Assembly (NCBI RefSeq): GCF_000217815.1
Contig: NC_015707.1
Span: 682,001 to 746,000, forward strand
Reading direction: 5' to 3'
DNA length: 64,000 nucleotides
Origin: Pseudothermotoga thermarum DSM 5069
GTDB lineage: Bacteria > Thermotogota > Thermotogae > Thermotogales > DSM-5069
Made by a program: the position numbers and the translations under genes. Below, one piece after another: positions 35,584 to 45,854 of this stretch. The notes beneath the pieces were generated by a model. The model saw nothing but the letters and a program-made list of their open reading frames with translations, was not told where the DNA came from and did no database searches. Each line of letters begins with the position of its first letter. Within the stretch, counting starts at the first letter, position 1.

Positions 35584-35970
35584 TTAAACTCTTCGCTTCT
35601 TCTTTGGTCGACAGCCGTTGAATGGTATTGGAGTTACGTCTTTGATGTTATCGATCTCTAAACCAGCAGCTTGAAGCGTTCTTATGGCTGCCTCTCTACC
35701 AGGTCCTGGGCCTTTGACCAATATGTCAACTTTCTTGATTCCAAGCCTGAGGGCTTCTTTGGCGACTTTGTCTGCGGCAAGCTGTGCAGCGTAAGGTGTC
35801 CCTTTCCTTGTTCCCTCAAATCCAGCTGTTCCACTGCTTGCCCAATAGAGCGTGTTACCAGCTGTATCTGTTAAAGTTATTATCGTGTTGTTGAAAGTGG
35901 ATTTTATATGAACTATCGCTCGTTCAGATACTGCTCGTCTGCGCTTTTTGCTTTCCGATTTTCTGGCCAT
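35584..35970 (-). CDS. rpsK: 30S ribosomal protein S11
   Basis: 128 residues. [16 protein letters not shown] and [17 protein letters not shown] are family hallmarks, and the basic C-terminus ends PKKKRRV. A platform protein of the small subunit. 15 nt before rpsD, 21 nt after rpsM. Confidence 0.97.
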   Translation of the reverse strand: MARKSESKKRRRAVSERAIVHIKSTFNNTIITLTDTAGNTLYWASSGTAGFEGTRKGTPYAAQLAADKVAKEALRLGIKKVDILVKGPGPGREAAIRTLQAAGLEIDNIKDVTPIPFNGCRPKKKRRV

Positions 35971-35991
35971 ACACCTTTCTCCTCCCTAAAA

Positions 35992-36372
35992 TTATTCTTC
36001 CTTTTTCTTCTTCGTTTTGATTCTGCTTGGTCTTGGACCTTTCCTGGTTCTGGCGTTATGTCTTGTGCTTTGACCTCGTACTGGTAAACCAAGCTTATGT
36101 CTAACTCCGCGGTAACAACCAATGTCTATCAAACGTTTTATGTTGCGACTAACTTCAGCCCTCAACTCTCCCTCAACTTTGAAGTGATCTTGTATGTACT
36201 TTGTTATTTTGTTAACTTCTTCATCCGTTAAATCCTTGACGCGTTTATCAGGGTCTACACCGGCGTTTCTGAGTATCTCAAGTGCTCGGCTTCTGCCAAT
36301 TCCGTAAATATAGGTCAAAGCAACGAAACATTTCTTGTTGCTTGGTAACTCCACACCCATTATACGAGCCAT
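35992..36372 (-). CDS. rpsM: 30S ribosomal protein S13
   Basis: 126 residues, head protein contacting the P-site tRNA through its basic tail ([16 protein letters not shown]). The N-terminal [21 protein letters not shown] and the [14 protein letters not shown] block identify it. 28 nt after rpmJ. Confidence 0.97.
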   Translation of the reverse strand: MARIMGVELPSNKKCFVALTYIYGIGRSRALEILRNAGVDPDKRVKDLTDEEVNKITKYIQDHFKVEGELRAEVSRNIKRLIDIGCYRGVRHKLGLPVRGQSTRHNARTRKGPRPSRIKTKKKKEE

Positions 36373-36400
36373 CTAGTTCCCTCCTTGATATTGCCAATTG

Positions 36401-36517
36401 TTAACCCTGTCTTTGGTTGTGTTTTGGATTGGCTTTACATATAACCATGACTTTGCCACGTCTTCTAATGATCTGACAGTGTTCGCATCTCTTCTTAACA
36501 GAAGATCTAACTTTCAT
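36401..36517 (-). CDS. rpmJ: 50S ribosomal protein L36
   Basis: 38 residues, short enough to be missed by length cut-offs. It reads [14 protein letters not shown] from ATG 36517 and ends in NPKHNTKTG. The zinc ligands Cys11, Cys14, Cys27 and His33 are all present, so this is the zinc (C+) form. It lies between infA and rpsM as in most bacteria, with AAAGGAGTGG upstream. Confidence 0.96.
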   Translation of the reverse strand: MKVRSSVKKRCEHCQIIRRRGKVMVICKANPKHNQRQG

Positions 36518-36533
36518 ACTTTATCCACTCCTT

Positions 36534-36785
36534 TCACTCTTCATCTTCGTCTTCTTCTCTTTTACCCAATTGTTTGCGATAGACAATTCTACCTTTTGAA
36601 AGATCGTATATCGAAAGTTCCACAACTACCCTGTCTCCGGGTACCAAACGTATGAAATTTTTTCGCATTCTACCTGAAATTTGAGCCAAAACTTCTTTGC
36701 CGTTGTCAAGCTTTACCAAAAATGTTGCGTTTCTTCTTGCTTCAACTATTGTTCCTTCCATCTTTACAACATCGTCTTTCGGCAA
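36534..36785 (-). CDS. infA: Translation initiation factor IF-1
   Basis: 83 residues, single OB fold that blocks the A site during initiation ([35 protein letters not shown]). A short acidic tail (EEDEDEE) extends beyond the usual 72-residue length. 13 nt after map, 16 nt before rpmJ. Confidence 0.97.
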   Translation of the reverse strand: MPKDDVVKMEGTIVEARRNATFLVKLDNGKEVLAQISGRMRKNFIRLVPGDRVVVELSIYDLSKGRIVYRKQLGKREEDEDEE

Positions 36786-36798
36786 GTAAAATCACCTC

Positions 36799-37548
36799 TC
36801 ACCATGGTGTTAAAATCTCAGCGCAATCTTTTCTAACAACCACGGTGTGTTCGAAATGAGCGCTTCTTTTACCGTCAGCCATGACTACTGTCCAACCATC
36901 GTCCAAAAGCTTTGTCTCATAACTTCCCTCACATGCCATGACCTCTATGGCAAGCGTCATACCATCCAGTAAGATTCTTCCTGTTCCAGGTTGACCGTAA
37001 TTGGGTATCTCTGGTTCTTCGTGAAGTTGTCTACCTATACCATGTCCAACATAGTCTCTCAAAACATTGAAACCATAAGCTTCAACAGTGCTTTGTATTG
37101 CATGTGAAATATCTCCGATCCTTGCACCAGCTTTGACGACATCCAAAGCTTTAAACAAAGCAAGTTTTGTGACTTCTACCAGTTTTAAACCAACCTCATC
37201 GCATTCACCAACTATGTAAGTCACAGCGGCATCACCGTAATAGTTGTTGTAAACCGCTCCTACGTCTATTGACACTATATCGCCCTTTTTGAAGACCTTG
37301 GTTTTGAGTGGTGCCCCATGCAGTATTTCATGATTTACGGAAACACATGTTGCGTATTTGTATCCTCTGTAACCTTTAAAAGCTGGTTTGACGTTCAACT
37401 GTTTGAGCCTTTCAAGGACGTACCTTTCAATATCATACGCATTGTTTCCTTCTTGCACAAGGTTTTTGAGTTCTTTTAACACAGTTGCAACCGCTTCGCA
37501 TGCAATTCTCATATCTGCGATTTCTTTTTCTGATTTAATCCTTACCAC
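36799..37548 (-). CDS. map: Methionine aminopeptidase, type I
   Basis: 249 residues. Removes initiator methionine from nascent proteins. The five metal ligands of the pita-bread fold are visible in SIDVGAVYNNYYGDAA, GHGIGRQLHEEP, LAIEVMA and SAHFEHTVVV. No N-terminal zinc finger, so type Ia. GTG 37548 overlaps the adk 3' end by 14 nt. Confidence 0.97.
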   Translation of the reverse strand: MVRIKSEKEIADMRIACEAVATVLKELKNLVQEGNNAYDIERYVLERLKQLNVKPAFKGYRGYKYATCVSVNHEILHGAPLKTKVFKKGDIVSIDVGAVYNNYYGDAAVTYIVGECDEVGLKLVEVTKLALFKALDVVKAGARIGDISHAIQSTVEAYGFNVLRDYVGHGIGRQLHEEPEIPNYGQPGTGRILLDGMTLAIEVMACEGSYETKLLDDGWTVVMADGKRSAHFEHTVVVRKDCAEILTPW

Positions 37549-38200
37549 TTTTTCTCACCTTTTCAAGAACTTCAAGTGCGTTTTTTATAAGTTCTTCGTG
37601 TTCACAGTCGGAATTAATTTTGAAAAGAATCCCACGCTTTTCGTAGAAATTGACAAGCGGTTCTGTAGCTTGAATGTAGACTTTGTATCTGTTTCTGACA
37701 ACTTCTTCTTTGTCGTCATCTCGGGTTATAAGCCTTTCTCCACAGTCGTCGCATGTTTCGTCGAATTTTGGAGGCATGGATACCATGTTGTAAATTTTAC
37801 CACACTTTGGGCATATACGCCTGTTTGTAAGTCTTTTTACAACGGCATCTTCACTGATTTGAAGATACAAGACAGCGTCTATGTTTTTTCCTAAAGCTGA
37901 AAGTTCTTTCTCCAAAAATTCTGCTTGAGCTATGGTGCGTGGATAGCCGTCCAAGATGAAACCACTTTTACAATCTTCTTTTCTAAGCCTTTCTGCAACC
38001 ACTTGGTTGACGATTTCATCAGGTACAAGCTTACCTGCTGTTAAAATTTCACGAACCATTTTGCCAAGTTCTGTGCCAGCAGCCACGGCTTCCCTAAAAA
38101 GATCACCTGTAGAGATATGGGGTATGTTAAATTCCTTACAAAGATCCTTGGCGAGCGTACCCTTTCCCGCACCTGGGGGACCAAGCAAAATGATTCTCAT
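37535..38200 (-). CDS. adk: Adenylate kinase with zinc-binding lid
   Basis: 221 residues. P-loop GPPGAGKGT, NMP site (HISTGDLFR), and a LID domain with CPKC ... CDDC, the structural zinc site typical of thermophilic and Gram-positive enzymes. Balances AMP, ADP and ATP. Between secY (1 nt gap) and map, the usual spc-operon place. Confidence 0.98.
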   Translation of the reverse strand: MRIILLGPPGAGKGTLAKDLCKEFNIPHISTGDLFREAVAAGTELGKMVREILTAGKLVPDEIVNQVVAERLRKEDCKSGFILDGYPRTIAQAEFLEKELSALGKNIDAVLYLQISEDAVVKRLTNRRICPKCGKIYNMVSMPPKFDETCDDCGERLITRDDDKEEVVRNRYKVYIQATEPLVNFYEKRGILFKINSDCEHEELIKNALEVLEKVRKSGKD

Positions 38201-38201
38201 A

Positions 38202-39482
38202 CTATATTTTCCCCTTCTTTATGAATCCTTCATAATGTCTCATTATCATGTGAGCTTCCATTTGTTGTACAACATCCAAAGCAACACCAACTGCTATGAG
38301 GGTTGATGTTCCGCCTATCACTATGTCAACCTTTGAAACTGCTTGGACAAAATGTGGGAGCAAAGCAATTATAACCAAGAATACCGCTCCCATGAAAGTA
38401 ACTTTGTTTACGATTTTTTGGATGTACTCTTCCGTTGGCTTCCCTGGTCTTATACCAGGTATGAATCCACCGTATTTTTTGATGTTTTCAGCCACTTCGT
38501 GCGGGTCGAAGACTATTACGCTGTAGAAATACGTGAAAAAGAAAACTAGCAAACCATAAAGGATCACGTAAAATGGACTCGTCGCGCCAAAAATTTTTTG
38601 CAAGGCCGTCCATCCGGTCATTTGAGCAATCGCAGCGGGTATCATAACGATCGCGCTTGCGAAGATTATTGGAATGACCCCAGCCTGGTTGACCTTAACA
38701 GGTATATAAGTTGATGCTCCACCGTAGACTCTACGACCAGTTATTCTTGTGGCGTATTGAATGGAAATCCTGCGCTCAGCTTGTTGAACGTAGATGATGC
38801 CAGCAACTGTTACCAAAGCAATGGTTATCAAGAAGATCCAACCGAAAAGGTCTAACCTTCCAAGCAGAATTCTACCGAAATAGTTTGGATATCTTGCAAC
38901 GATGCCTGCAAAGATTATGATCGATATACCATTTCCAATACCTCTTTCAGTTATCCTATCGCCAAGCCAAAGCAAAAACATCGTTCCGCTCAACATTGTG
39001 ATTGTTGCAACCATAACAAAAACCATCGGATGAAGTCCATAGGCAACTATGTCTGGGCTTTGCCTAACCAAACTGAAGGATACAACAAAGGATTGGAATG
39101 CACCAAGAATTACTGTCAGATTTCTTGTGTACCTTGCAAATTTCTTTCTGCCTTCTTCTCCCTCTCTGAGCATTTCTCGCAGGCTTGGTATCACCGAGGA
39201 CAGAAGTTGTAGAACAATTGAAGCGTTTATGTATGGGGTAACGCTCATGGCGAAGATCGAAAAGTTTTCCAAAGCACCTCCGGTGAAAACATCATAAAAG
39301 CTAATTATTCCACCGATCGCGCCTTCTCCAAATCTTTTGAAAGCCTCCGCCCATGCTATTATGTTGATACCGGGTATTGGTATGTATATTCCTAGTCTGA
39401 ATACAATCAAAGCGGCTATGGTGAATAGAATCCTATCCCTCAATTCTTTTATCTTAAATGCGTTTTTCAAAGCTTGCCACAC
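38202..39482 (-). CDS. secY: Protein translocase subunit SecY
   Basis: 426 residues with ten membrane helices forming the Sec channel. Seen: FRLGIYIPIPGI near the start, the plug region after it, GIGNGISIIIFAGI, and the cytoplasmic loop GGFIPGIRPGKPTEEYI. GTG start directly after the rplO stop, with its GAGGTG site inside the last codons of rplO. Confidence 0.98.
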   Translation of the reverse strand: MWQALKNAFKIKELRDRILFTIAALIVFRLGIYIPIPGINIIAWAEAFKRFGEGAIGGIISFYDVFTGGALENFSIFAMSVTPYINASIVLQLLSSVIPSLREMLREGEEGRKKFARYTRNLTVILGAFQSFVVSFSLVRQSPDIVAYGLHPMVFVMVATITMLSGTMFLLWLGDRITERGIGNGISIIIFAGIVARYPNYFGRILLGRLDLFGWIFLITIALVTVAGIIYVQQAERRISIQYATRITGRRVYGGASTYIPVKVNQAGVIPIIFASAIVMIPAAIAQMTGWTALQKIFGATSPFYVILYGLLVFFFTYFYSVIVFDPHEVAENIKKYGGFIPGIRPGKPTEEYIQKIVNKVTFMGAVFLVIIALLPHFVQAVSKVDIVIGGTSTLIAVGVALDVVQQMEAHMIMRHYEGFIKKGKI

Positions 39483-39932
39483 CTAAATCACCTCAGCTTT
39501 GCCACCTACGGCTTCTATTGCCTTCTTTGCTTTCTCGCTGAACGCATGGGCTCTGACTATGAGAGGCTTTGTCAAATCGCCATCTCCGAGTATTTTAACG
39601 CCATCTTTGATCTTCTTGATTATCCCCATTTCCAAAAGGCGTTCAGGAGTGACTTCTTCATTTGCTTGGAACTTTTCCTCCAAAGTTTTGAGATTAACTA
39701 TAGCATATTCCTTATGTGTGAAGCTTTTGAAACCAATTTTTGGCAACCTTCTATGCAAAGGTGTTTGACCACCTTCGAACCAGGGATGCACTTTACCTGT
39801 ACCGCGTGCTTTTTGTCCCTTGTGACCTCTTCCGCATGTTCTTCCATGACCAGAACTTTTTCCTCTTCCGACTCTTTTTCTTTCTTTAACAGCACCCGGT
39901 GTTGGTCTGAGATCCTCCAACCTCATTGCCAT
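39483..39932 (-). CDS. rplO: 50S ribosomal protein L15
   Basis: 149 residues. Glycine- and arginine-rich N-terminus ([21 protein letters not shown]) followed by the globular domain ([15 protein letters not shown]) is diagnostic. A late-assembling large-subunit protein. Packed between rpmD and secY. Confidence 0.97.
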   Translation of the reverse strand: MAMRLEDLRPTPGAVKERKRVGRGKSSGHGRTCGRGHKGQKARGTGKVHPWFEGGQTPLHRRLPKIGFKSFTHKEYAIVNLKTLEEKFQANEEVTPERLLEMGIIKKIKDGVKILGDGDLTKPLIVRAHAFSEKAKKAIEAVGGKAEVI

Positions 39933-39935
39933 CTG

Positions 39936-40127
39936 TTATTCCCCCTTCTCTATTTCTCTGACTCTCACCAGATGCTTAATCTTTTCTATCATCCCTCTGA
40001 TTTGTGGAGTATCATCTTTAACAACTTTGTCACGTATTTTCCTAAGTCCCAGGGCTTTAACTGTGCTTCTTTGATCGGGTTTATAACCAATAGGACTTTT
40101 CACAAGTTCTATCTCGAGCTTAGCCAT
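39936..40127 (-). CDS. rpmD: 50S ribosomal protein L30
   Basis: 63 residues from ATG 40127 ([16 protein letters not shown]), which follows GGAGG; the longer frame from 40148 runs inside rpsE. The [14 protein letters not shown] block is typical of L30. Overlaps the rpsE stop by 8 nt. Confidence 0.96.
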   Translation of the reverse strand: MAKLEIELVKSPIGYKPDQRSTVKALGLRKIRDKVVKDDTPQIRGMIEKIKHLVRVREIEKGE

Positions 40128-40662
40128 TTTTACGACCTCCCTGGCCATACAATACTTGACTTATTGAAACATCCCTAAGTTTTGCTGCTTTATCTGGTGG
40201 CACCAAGTTTTGCAAAGCTTTAATCGTGGCAATTGCCAGGTTAACAGGATTCGTTGAACCGAGAGATTTAGTCAAAGCATTTCGTACTCCGGCAAGCTCA
40301 AGAACTGCTCTTACGACTGCTCCAGCGATTATTCCAGTACCAGGTGCAGCAGGTTTTATCAAAACTCTTGAGGCATCCTGCTTTGCTTCTGTCTCGTGTG
40401 GAATTGTGTGTTTGTAAAGAGGAACTTCTATCATTGAAGCTTTTGCAGCTGCGATGGCTTTCTTTATGGCATCTGGTACTTCCCTAGCTTTTCCTATTCC
40501 TATTCCCACTTTCCCTTTTCTGTTTCCAACAACGGCAAGGACTCTAAAACTAAGAGTCTTTCCACCCTTGGTAACTTTTGCTGTTCTTCTTATTTCAACT
40601 ATTCTTTCTTCTATTTCAGACGATTCTTGTCTTTCAATTTCTTCTTCAAGAATTTGCTCCAT
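40120..40662 (-). CDS. rpsE: 30S ribosomal protein S5
   Basis: 180 residues. [26 protein letters not shown] is the RNA-binding S5 signature, followed by the C-terminal domain ([18 protein letters not shown]). It helps proofreading at the decoding site. ATG 40662 fits the AAGGAGGG site better than TTG 40668. Confidence 0.97.
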   Translation of the reverse strand: MEQILEEEIERQESSEIEERIVEIRRTAKVTKGGKTLSFRVLAVVGNRKGKVGIGIGKAREVPDAIKKAIAAAKASMIEVPLYKHTIPHETEAKQDASRVLIKPAAPGTGIIAGAVVRAVLELAGVRNALTKSLGSTNPVNLAIATIKALQNLVPPDKAAKLRDVSISQVLYGQGGRKNG

Positions 40663-40677
40663 GCTCAACCACCCTCC

Positions 40678-41046
40678 TTAGAACTTCAAGCCGGCTTCTC
40701 TTGCCGCGTCGGCAAGAGCTTTAACTCTGCCATGGAATTTGAAACCCCCGCGATCGAAAACCACTTGGGTGATACCCTTTGCAAGAGCTCTTTGAGCTAT
40801 GAGTTTACCAACTTCTCTTGCAGCTTCTATGTTGTAAGTTTTCTTGAGCTTTCCAGCCAGTTCTCGGTCCAAAGTAGAAGCTGCCACAAGAGTGTGACCA
40901 ATTGTATCATCGATGATTTGAGCATAAATGTGCTTTTCACTTCTGTAAACGCACAACCTAGGTCTTTCAGGAGTACCGAATATTTTCTTTCTAATTCTCA
41001 AATGTCTCTTTTTTCTTTTGAGTTTTCTATCTTCCTTCTTGATCAC
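40678..41046 (-). CDS. rplR: 50S ribosomal protein L18
   Basis: 122 residues, binds 5S rRNA. Very basic N-terminus ([15 protein letters not shown]), [18 protein letters not shown] and the C-terminal [21 protein letters not shown] are standard. Confidence 0.97.
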   Translation of the reverse strand: MIKKEDRKLKRKKRHLRIRKKIFGTPERPRLCVYRSEKHIYAQIIDDTIGHTLVAASTLDRELAGKLKKTYNIEAAREVGKLIAQRALAKGITQVVFDRGGFKFHGRVKALADAAREAGLKF

Positions 41047-41061
41047 TTTCTCATGCCTCCT

Positions 41062-41616
41062 TTAAGCTTTCTTACCTTCTTTACGTCTTATGACTTCACC
41101 TTTGTACATGATACCCTTACCGGTGTAAACGTTCGGTTCTCTGACTTTTCTGATTTCTGCAGCAAATTGTCCAACTTTTTGTTTATCTGCTCCTCTGACT
41201 ATTATTGACGTAGGTGTGGGAGTTTCAACAGAAAGACCTTCTGGTACTTCCATCACAACTGGGTGTGTGTAACCAACTTGGAGTGTCAATTTTTTGCCTT
41301 GAACCTGTGCTCTGTAACCAACTCCAACTATTTCCAGTTGTTTTTCGTAGCCTTGAGTTACTCCTATTACCATGTTTCGGATCAAAGCCCAATAGGTACC
41401 CTGGTGCATTTTCAAAGTTTTTCTCATTGATCTTCTCACCAAGGCAGCTTCGTTTTGTTTGACGTAAATTTTTCCATCCTCAACGCTGACGACTACATAT
41501 GGAGACAAAGTTTGTTCAAGGGTTCCTTTTGGGCCCTTTACAATTACTTTATTTTCAATCAGTTGAACTTGAACGTTCGGTGGAATCACAATGGGTCTTT
41601 TAGCCAGCTTTGACAT
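41062..41616 (-). CDS. rplF: 50S ribosomal protein L6
   Basis: 184 residues with the two duplicated L6 domains; the C-terminal signature reads [16 protein letters not shown]. It sits near the factor-binding site of the large subunit. 14 nt after rpsH. Confidence 0.97.
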   Translation of the reverse strand: MSKLAKRPIVIPPNVQVQLIENKVIVKGPKGTLEQTLSPYVVVSVEDGKIYVKQNEAALVRRSMRKTLKMHQGTYWALIRNMVIGVTQGYEKQLEIVGVGYRAQVQGKKLTLQVGYTHPVVMEVPEGLSVETPTPTSIIVRGADKQKVGQFAAEIRKVREPNVYTGKGIMYKGEVIRRKEGKKA

Positions 41617-41630
41617 GGTTGCTTACCTCC

Positions 41631-42035
41631 TTACCATACGTAGGCTATGACTTCTCCGCCTACTCCAAGAGCGCGTGCTTCCTTGTCCGTAAGTACTCCT
41701 TTGGATGTTGTGAGTATGGCAATGCCTATGCCGTTTTTTACTTTCGGTATCTCATCTTTGCCAACGTATATTCTTCTACCAGGTTTTGAAACCCTAACGA
41801 TACCTTTGATAACCCGCTCGCGATTTTTCCTTTGACCTTTATATTTCAACTGAATTCTGAGTATACCTTGTTTTCCATCTTCAATGTATTTGAAGTCTTG
41901 TATAAAACCTTCACGTTTGAGAATTTCACAAATAGCTTTTTTCAAATTTGAAGCCGGAACATCCACAAAGTCTTTCATTGCTGCGTTTGCATTTCTGATG
42001 CGAGTTAGCATATCGGCTATTGGGTCACTCCACAT
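41631..42035 (-). CDS. rpsH: 30S ribosomal protein S8
   Basis: 134 residues from ATG 42035 ([17 protein letters not shown]), the normal S8 N-terminus; the longer open frame to 42158 runs over rpsN. The C-terminal [18 protein letters not shown] is the RNA-binding signature. In E. coli S8 represses the spc operon. Confidence 0.97.
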   Translation of the reverse strand: MWSDPIADMLTRIRNANAAMKDFVDVPASNLKKAICEILKREGFIQDFKYIEDGKQGILRIQLKYKGQRKNRERVIKGIVRVSKPGRRIYVGKDEIPKVKNGIGIAILTTSKGVLTDKEARALGVGGEVIAYVW

Positions 42036-42051
42036 CGCTTTCCCTCCCTTT

Positions 42052-42237
42052 TTACCAGCTGGCTTTCTTGACACCAGGGAGTTTTCCTTCCAGTGCCATT
42101 TTTCTGAAGCAAACCCTGCACAAGTTGAATTCTCTGTAAACTGATCTAGCTCTTCCACAGATTTTGCATCTTGTGTATTCTCTTACCTTGAACTTCTTGG
42201 GTTTTTTCCATCTTTCGATAAGCGCTTTTCTTGGCAT
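42052..42237 (-). CDS. rpsN: 30S ribosomal protein S14, zinc-binding type Z
   Basis: 61 residues from ATG 42237. Cys24, Cys27, Cys40 and Cys43 (CKIC ... CRVC) form the zinc site of the short S14 form. The reading frame to 42273 extends into rplE and is not used. Confidence 0.97.
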   Translation of the reverse strand: MPRKALIERWKKPKKFKVREYTRCKICGRARSVYREFNLCRVCFRKMALEGKLPGVKKASW

Positions 42238-42250
42238 TGTATACCTCCTC

Positions 42251-42802
42251 TCACTTTCTGAAGGGCAGTCCAAGTAATTCCAAAAGCCTGCGGGCTTCCT
42301 CGTCGGTCTTTGCCGTTGTGACTATTGTTATGTCCATACCTTGGGCTCTGGGGGATTGATCTGGAGTAATCTCTGGAAAGACGTATTGTTCGGTCAACCC
42401 AAAGGAATAGTTTCCACGTCCGTCAAAAGAATTTGGATTCAGTCCTCTGAAGTCTCTAACTTTTGGAAGAACTATGTTAGCCAATTTGTACAAAAAGTTC
42501 CACATTCTCACGCCACGTAGAGTTACTTTCAAACCAATACTCATTCCTTTTCTAATCTTGAAGTTTGAAATGCTCTTTTTTGCCTTGGTTATAACTGGTC
42601 TTTGACCTGTTATTGCCGCAAGCTCCTGCAAATGTCTGTTGAGCAAGTCAGGATTCCTTGCTCCTTCTCCGATTCCCATGTTTATAACTATTTTCTCGAT
42701 TTTTGGAACTTGATGGATATTTTTGTAATTGAACTCTTTCATCAAGGTTGGTACTACTTCATTCAAGTACTTGTCTTTCAGTGGAACATAATTGTTGCCC
42801 AT
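42251..42802 (-). CDS. rplE: 50S ribosomal protein L5
   Basis: 183 residues. [14 protein letters not shown] and the C-terminal [20 protein letters not shown] are standard L5, which binds 5S rRNA and contacts P-site tRNA. ATG 42802 follows GGAGGAATTC at good spacing; the codons further upstream belong to the leader. Confidence 0.97.
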   Translation of the reverse strand: MGNNYVPLKDKYLNEVVPTLMKEFNYKNIHQVPKIEKIVINMGIGEGARNPDLLNRHLQELAAITGQRPVITKAKKSISNFKIRKGMSIGLKVTLRGVRMWNFLYKLANIVLPKVRDFRGLNPNSFDGRGNYSFGLTEQYVFPEITPDQSPRAQGMDITIVTTAKTDEEARRLLELLGLPFRK

Positions 42803-42816
42803 TTTTGAATTCCTCC

Positions 42817-43140
42817 TCACGCTTTGTCAATTATTTCGCCACACTTTTTGCAAACTCTCACTTTTCTTCCATCTTCTAGGAATTTCATACCTACGCGTGT
42901 TGGCTTATCGCAGTTTGGACAAACAAGCATGACTTTGCAAGCGTAAATTGGGGCTTCCCTTTCTATTATTCCACCTTCGCGAAGCTGTGGAATCGGTCTT
43001 TGGTGCTTTTTCACTATATTTACACCTTGGACGATTACCTTTCCTTCCTTTGGTAAAGCAGCCAATATTTTACCACGTTTGCCTTTGTCTTTACCGGAAA
43101 TAACTTCTACAAGATCTCCTTTTTTAATCTTCAACTTCAT
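42817..43140 (-). CDS. rplX: 50S ribosomal protein L24
   Basis: 107 residues. N-terminal KOW domain ([20 protein letters not shown]), an assembly initiator. The C-terminal part carries CPNC and CKKC pairs about 20 residues apart, a zinc ribbon found in only some L24 proteins. ATG 43140 after AAAGGTGG; the codons before it overlap that site. Confidence 0.96.
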   Translation of the reverse strand: MKLKIKKGDLVEVISGKDKGKRGKILAALPKEGKVIVQGVNIVKKHQRPIPQLREGGIIEREAPIYACKVMLVCPNCDKPTRVGMKFLEDGRKVRVCKKCGEIIDKA

Positions 43141-43170
43141 AGCTCTTACCACCTTTCAGCAAAACAAATT

Positions 43171-43539
43171 TTATAAAACCTCTGGGGCAAGAGAAACTAT
43201 TTTCATGAAGCCTTTCTCGCGTATTTCACGAGCCACAGGCCCAAAGACTCTTGTTCCTCTTGGTTCATTGAACTTGTCGAGCACCACTGCTGCGTTGTCA
43301 TCGAACCTTATGTATGTACCGTCTGGTCTTCTAATTGTCTTTTTGGTTCGCACGATGACAGCTCTAACGATTTCGCCTTTCTTTATACCCGTGTTTGGTA
43401 CGACTTCTCTAACGGAACAAACCACTATATCCCCTACGGTTCCGTACTTTTTGTGGAAACCGCCTAAAACGTGTATAACTCTCAATTTTTTTGCTCCAGA
43501 GTTGTCGGCAACATCCAAATACGTTTCCTTTTGAATCAT
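43171..43539 (-). CDS. rplN: 50S ribosomal protein L14
   Basis: 122 residues. [31 protein letters not shown] and [20 protein letters not shown] are the known blocks. It forms an intersubunit bridge. Start overlaps the rpsQ stop by 4 nt. Confidence 0.98.
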   Translation of the reverse strand: MIQKETYLDVADNSGAKKLRVIHVLGGFHKKYGTVGDIVVCSVREVVPNTGIKKGEIVRAVIVRTKKTIRRPDGTYIRFDDNAAVVLDKFNEPRGTRVFGPVAREIREKGFMKIVSLAPEVL

Positions 43540-43820
43540 ACTTCCTCACCCTCCTCGGGCACTTGCGAAGCTATTTTTTCTTCATGTCCGAGAATTCTTA
43601 CCAGTCTCCATCTTTTTGTCTTGCTCAAAGGCCGGCATTCTTCTATCTCAACTATGTCCCCAACTTTGCATTGATTAAATTCATCGTGTGCGTGATATTT
43701 TTTAGATCTTTCTATGGTTTTCTTGTACAAAGGATGCTGAAATTTTCTTGTGACTTTAACTACGATTGTTTTGTCCATTTTATCGCTGACAACAACCCCA
43801 ATCAACCTTTTTCTCGGCAT
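43536..43820 (-). CDS. rpsQ: 30S ribosomal protein S17
   Basis: 94 residues, OB fold binding 16S rRNA early in assembly. [18 protein letters not shown] and [19 protein letters not shown] identify it. The C-terminal tail ([16 protein letters not shown]) is longer than in E. coli. Confidence 0.97.
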   Translation of the reverse strand: MPRKRLIGVVVSDKMDKTIVVKVTRKFQHPLYKKTIERSKKYHAHDEFNQCKVGDIVEIEECRPLSKTKRWRLVRILGHEEKIASQVPEEGEEV

Positions 43821-43825
43821 AATTT

Positions 43826-44026
43826 TTACCTCCTTATACCAAGCTCTCTTTCACGAAGAATTGTCTTGATCCTTGCTATATCCCTTCTGACTTCCTTCAA
43901 AAGGGCTGTATTTCTCAACTGACCCATTGCATGTTGAAATCTCAATTCCATGAATTGTTTTTTCTTTTCTTCCAGCAATTTTTTGAGTTCTTCATCTGTG
44001 TAATTTCTCAATTCCTTTGCTTTCAT
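43826..44026 (-). CDS. rpmC: 50S ribosomal protein L29
   Basis: 66 residues, mostly helical coiled structure ([33 protein letters not shown]). Located at the tunnel exit, near the trigger-factor site. Overlaps the rplP stop by 4 nt. Confidence 0.97.
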   Translation of the reverse strand: MKAKELRNYTDEELKKLLEEKKKQFMELRFQHAMGQLRNTALLKEVRRDIARIKTILRERELGIRR

Positions 44027-44451
44027 GCCGGCTCACCCCCGAGTGGGTTTCTGGCAACTATTTTTGTGGGGATCGGCAATTTTGAAGCTGCGTATTGCAA
44101 TGCCTCTTTGGCTGTTTGTTCGTCTACACCTGCAACTTCGAAAATAATTTTGCCAGGTTTGACGACGCTGACCCATCCTTCAACGTTTCCCTTTCCTTTA
44201 CCCATCCTGCTTTCAGCCGGCTTTTTGGTGTACGGTTTATCCGGAAACACTCTGATCCAAATCTTACCTGATTTTTTCAGATACCTCATTATGGCAAGCC
44301 TTCCTGCTTCTATTTGTTGAGATGTTATCCAAGCCGGAGCGAGGGCTTTTAATCCCCATTCTCCAAAGGCAACAGTTGTTCCACCTTTTGCTTCGCCTTT
44401 CATTCTTCCGCGTTGCTGTTTTCTGTATTTAACCCTTTTTGGCATCAGCAT
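44023..44451 (-). CDS. rplP: 50S ribosomal protein L16
   Basis: 142 residues. [17 protein letters not shown], the [17 protein letters not shown] block and the [20 protein letters not shown] region are diagnostic. It organises the A-site region of the large subunit. ATG 44451 has GGAGG 10 nt upstream; ATG 44445 is a possible alternative. Confidence 0.97.
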   Translation of the reverse strand: MLMPKRVKYRKQQRGRMKGEAKGGTTVAFGEWGLKALAPAWITSQQIEAGRLAIMRYLKKSGKIWIRVFPDKPYTKKPAESRMGKGKGNVEGWVSVVKPGKIIFEVAGVDEQTAKEALQYAASKLPIPTKIVARNPLGGEPA

Positions 44452-44471
44452 GGTATCAAAACCTCCTTGTG

Positions 44472-45101
44472 TCAGGTCTGAACATCACCTTTGTAAATCC
44501 AAACTTTAACTCCTATGGTTCCATATTTTGTTTTTGCTATCGCTGTACCGTAGTCGATAATCGCCTTGACTTTTTGCAAAGGCAAGCGGCCACTTAGGTA
44601 CCATTCTCTTCTGGCTATTTCAGCACCAGCAAGTCTTCCAGCAACCATAACTTTGATCCCAAGAGCACCTTTTCTTAGCGCGTCAGAGATGGCTCTTTTC
44701 ATAGCTCTTTTGTAAGAAGCTCTTTTTTCTATTCTCGATGCCAAAGTTTCTGCAACCAATCTTGCATCAGTCTCGGGCGTCTTAACCTCTTCAACGTTTA
44801 TCACGACACGTCTATTTAAAAGCTTTTCAAGATCTTCTCTGAACTTTCCGATTTCCGCCCCTTTCTTGCCTATGATCATACCTGGGCGGGCAGTTTTTAT
44901 GGTGATCGTTACTGCTTCATTTCCAGCTCTTTCTATGAAGACTTCACTTATGCCAGCTTGACCATAAGTCTTTTTAACAATCTCCCTTATTTTTTCGTCT
45001 TCCAGCAACCAAGAAGCGTAGTCTTTCTCGTTGAACCATTGTGCTTGCCAATCTGCACTTATACCAAGCCTAAATCCCCTGGGATGTACTTTCTGACCCA
45101 C
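44472..45101 (-). CDS. rpsC: 30S ribosomal protein S3
   Basis: 209 residues. GTG 45101 gives the standard start [13 protein letters not shown] and has GAGAGGTG 6 nt before; the longer frame to 45131 overlaps rplV. KH domain ([16 protein letters not shown]) and the C-terminal S3 domain ([13 protein letters not shown]) are present. Part of the mRNA entry helicase. Confidence 0.97.
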   Translation of the reverse strand: MGQKVHPRGFRLGISADWQAQWFNEKDYASWLLEDEKIREIVKKTYGQAGISEVFIERAGNEAVTITIKTARPGMIIGKKGAEIGKFREDLEKLLNRRVVINVEEVKTPETDARLVAETLASRIEKRASYKRAMKRAISDALRKGALGIKVMVAGRLAGAEIARREWYLSGRLPLQKVKAIIDYGTAIAKTKYGTIGVKVWIYKGDVQT

Positions 45102-45114
45102 CGTATCACCTCTC

Positions 45115-45537
45115 TTAAGCTTTTGTTTCAATAGGTTTGAGTTTCACAGTTATGTGGCACATTCGCTTTTGAATTATATCAGCTCTTCCGCGACCACGGT
45201 ACCATATTCTCTTCAAACGTGGACCATCATTCACAACACAATGTGAGATATAAAGAGAGCTTACATCGAGTTTTGCGTTGTTTTCGGCATTTGCAATGGC
45301 AGACTGTAAAACTTTTTCAACTAACCTTGCGGCTTTTTTTGGTGACATTTGAAGAATTTGTAGTGCTTCAGCTACGGTTTTGCCTCTTATTGCGTTGATT
45401 ACGCACCTTGCCTTTCTAGGTGATAGTCTTAAATATTTTCCGGTTGCGCTAACTTCAATAGGTTTTTGCTGGTTTTGTTCTTCTTGTCTTTTTTGGACAG
45501 ATCTCTTTGGTCTTTTTTTGTCCGTTTCATTGGACAT
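45115..45537 (-). CDS. rplV: 50S ribosomal protein L22 with N-terminal extension
   Basis: 140 residues versus about 110 in E. coli. The core ([37 protein letters not shown]) is preceded by about 30 charged residues rich in K, R, Q and E. L22 lines the exit tunnel. ATG 45537; alternative internal starts were not seen. Confidence 0.96.
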   Translation of the reverse strand: MSNETDKKRPKRSVQKRQEEQNQQKPIEVSATGKYLRLSPRKARCVINAIRGKTVAEALQILQMSPKKAARLVEKVLQSAIANAENNAKLDVSSLYISHCVVNDGPRLKRIWYRGRGRADIIQKRMCHITVKLKPIETKA

Positions 45538-45551
45538 GATTTCTTACCCCC

Positions 45552-45839
45552 TTACTTAACTTGACCTTTCGTCGCGGCTTTTTTATCGGCGTGTCCACCG
45601 AACCTTCTGGTAAGAGCAAATTCTCCAAGTCTATGTCCAACCATATTTTCGGTTATATAAACAGGTATGTGTTTCAAACCGTTGTGTACAGCTATCGTAT
45701 GTCCAACCATTTCTGGCACGATTGTAGAAGCTCTACTCCAAGTTTTTATGATCTTTTTCTCCCCTGTCTCGTTCAGTATCCTTATTTTTTTCAAAAGTTT
45801 TGGATCGACATAAGGGCCCTTTTTCTTGGAACGAGCCAT
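45552..45839 (-). CDS. rpsS: 30S ribosomal protein S19
   Basis: 95 residues. [31 protein letters not shown] and [13 protein letters not shown] are standard S19, which pairs with S13 in the head. 15 nt after rplB. Confidence 0.98.
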   Translation of the reverse strand: MARSKKKGPYVDPKLLKKIRILNETGEKKIIKTWSRASTIVPEMVGHTIAVHNGLKHIPVYITENMVGHRLGEFALTRRFGGHADKKAATKGQVK

Positions 45840-45854
45840 TCATTCCACACCTCC

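Noticed and set aside
41884-42144. Long plus-strand frames opposite ribosomal protein genes
   Set aside because: They mirror conserved minus-strand genes and have no protein family features; frames like these recur throughout the superoperon.
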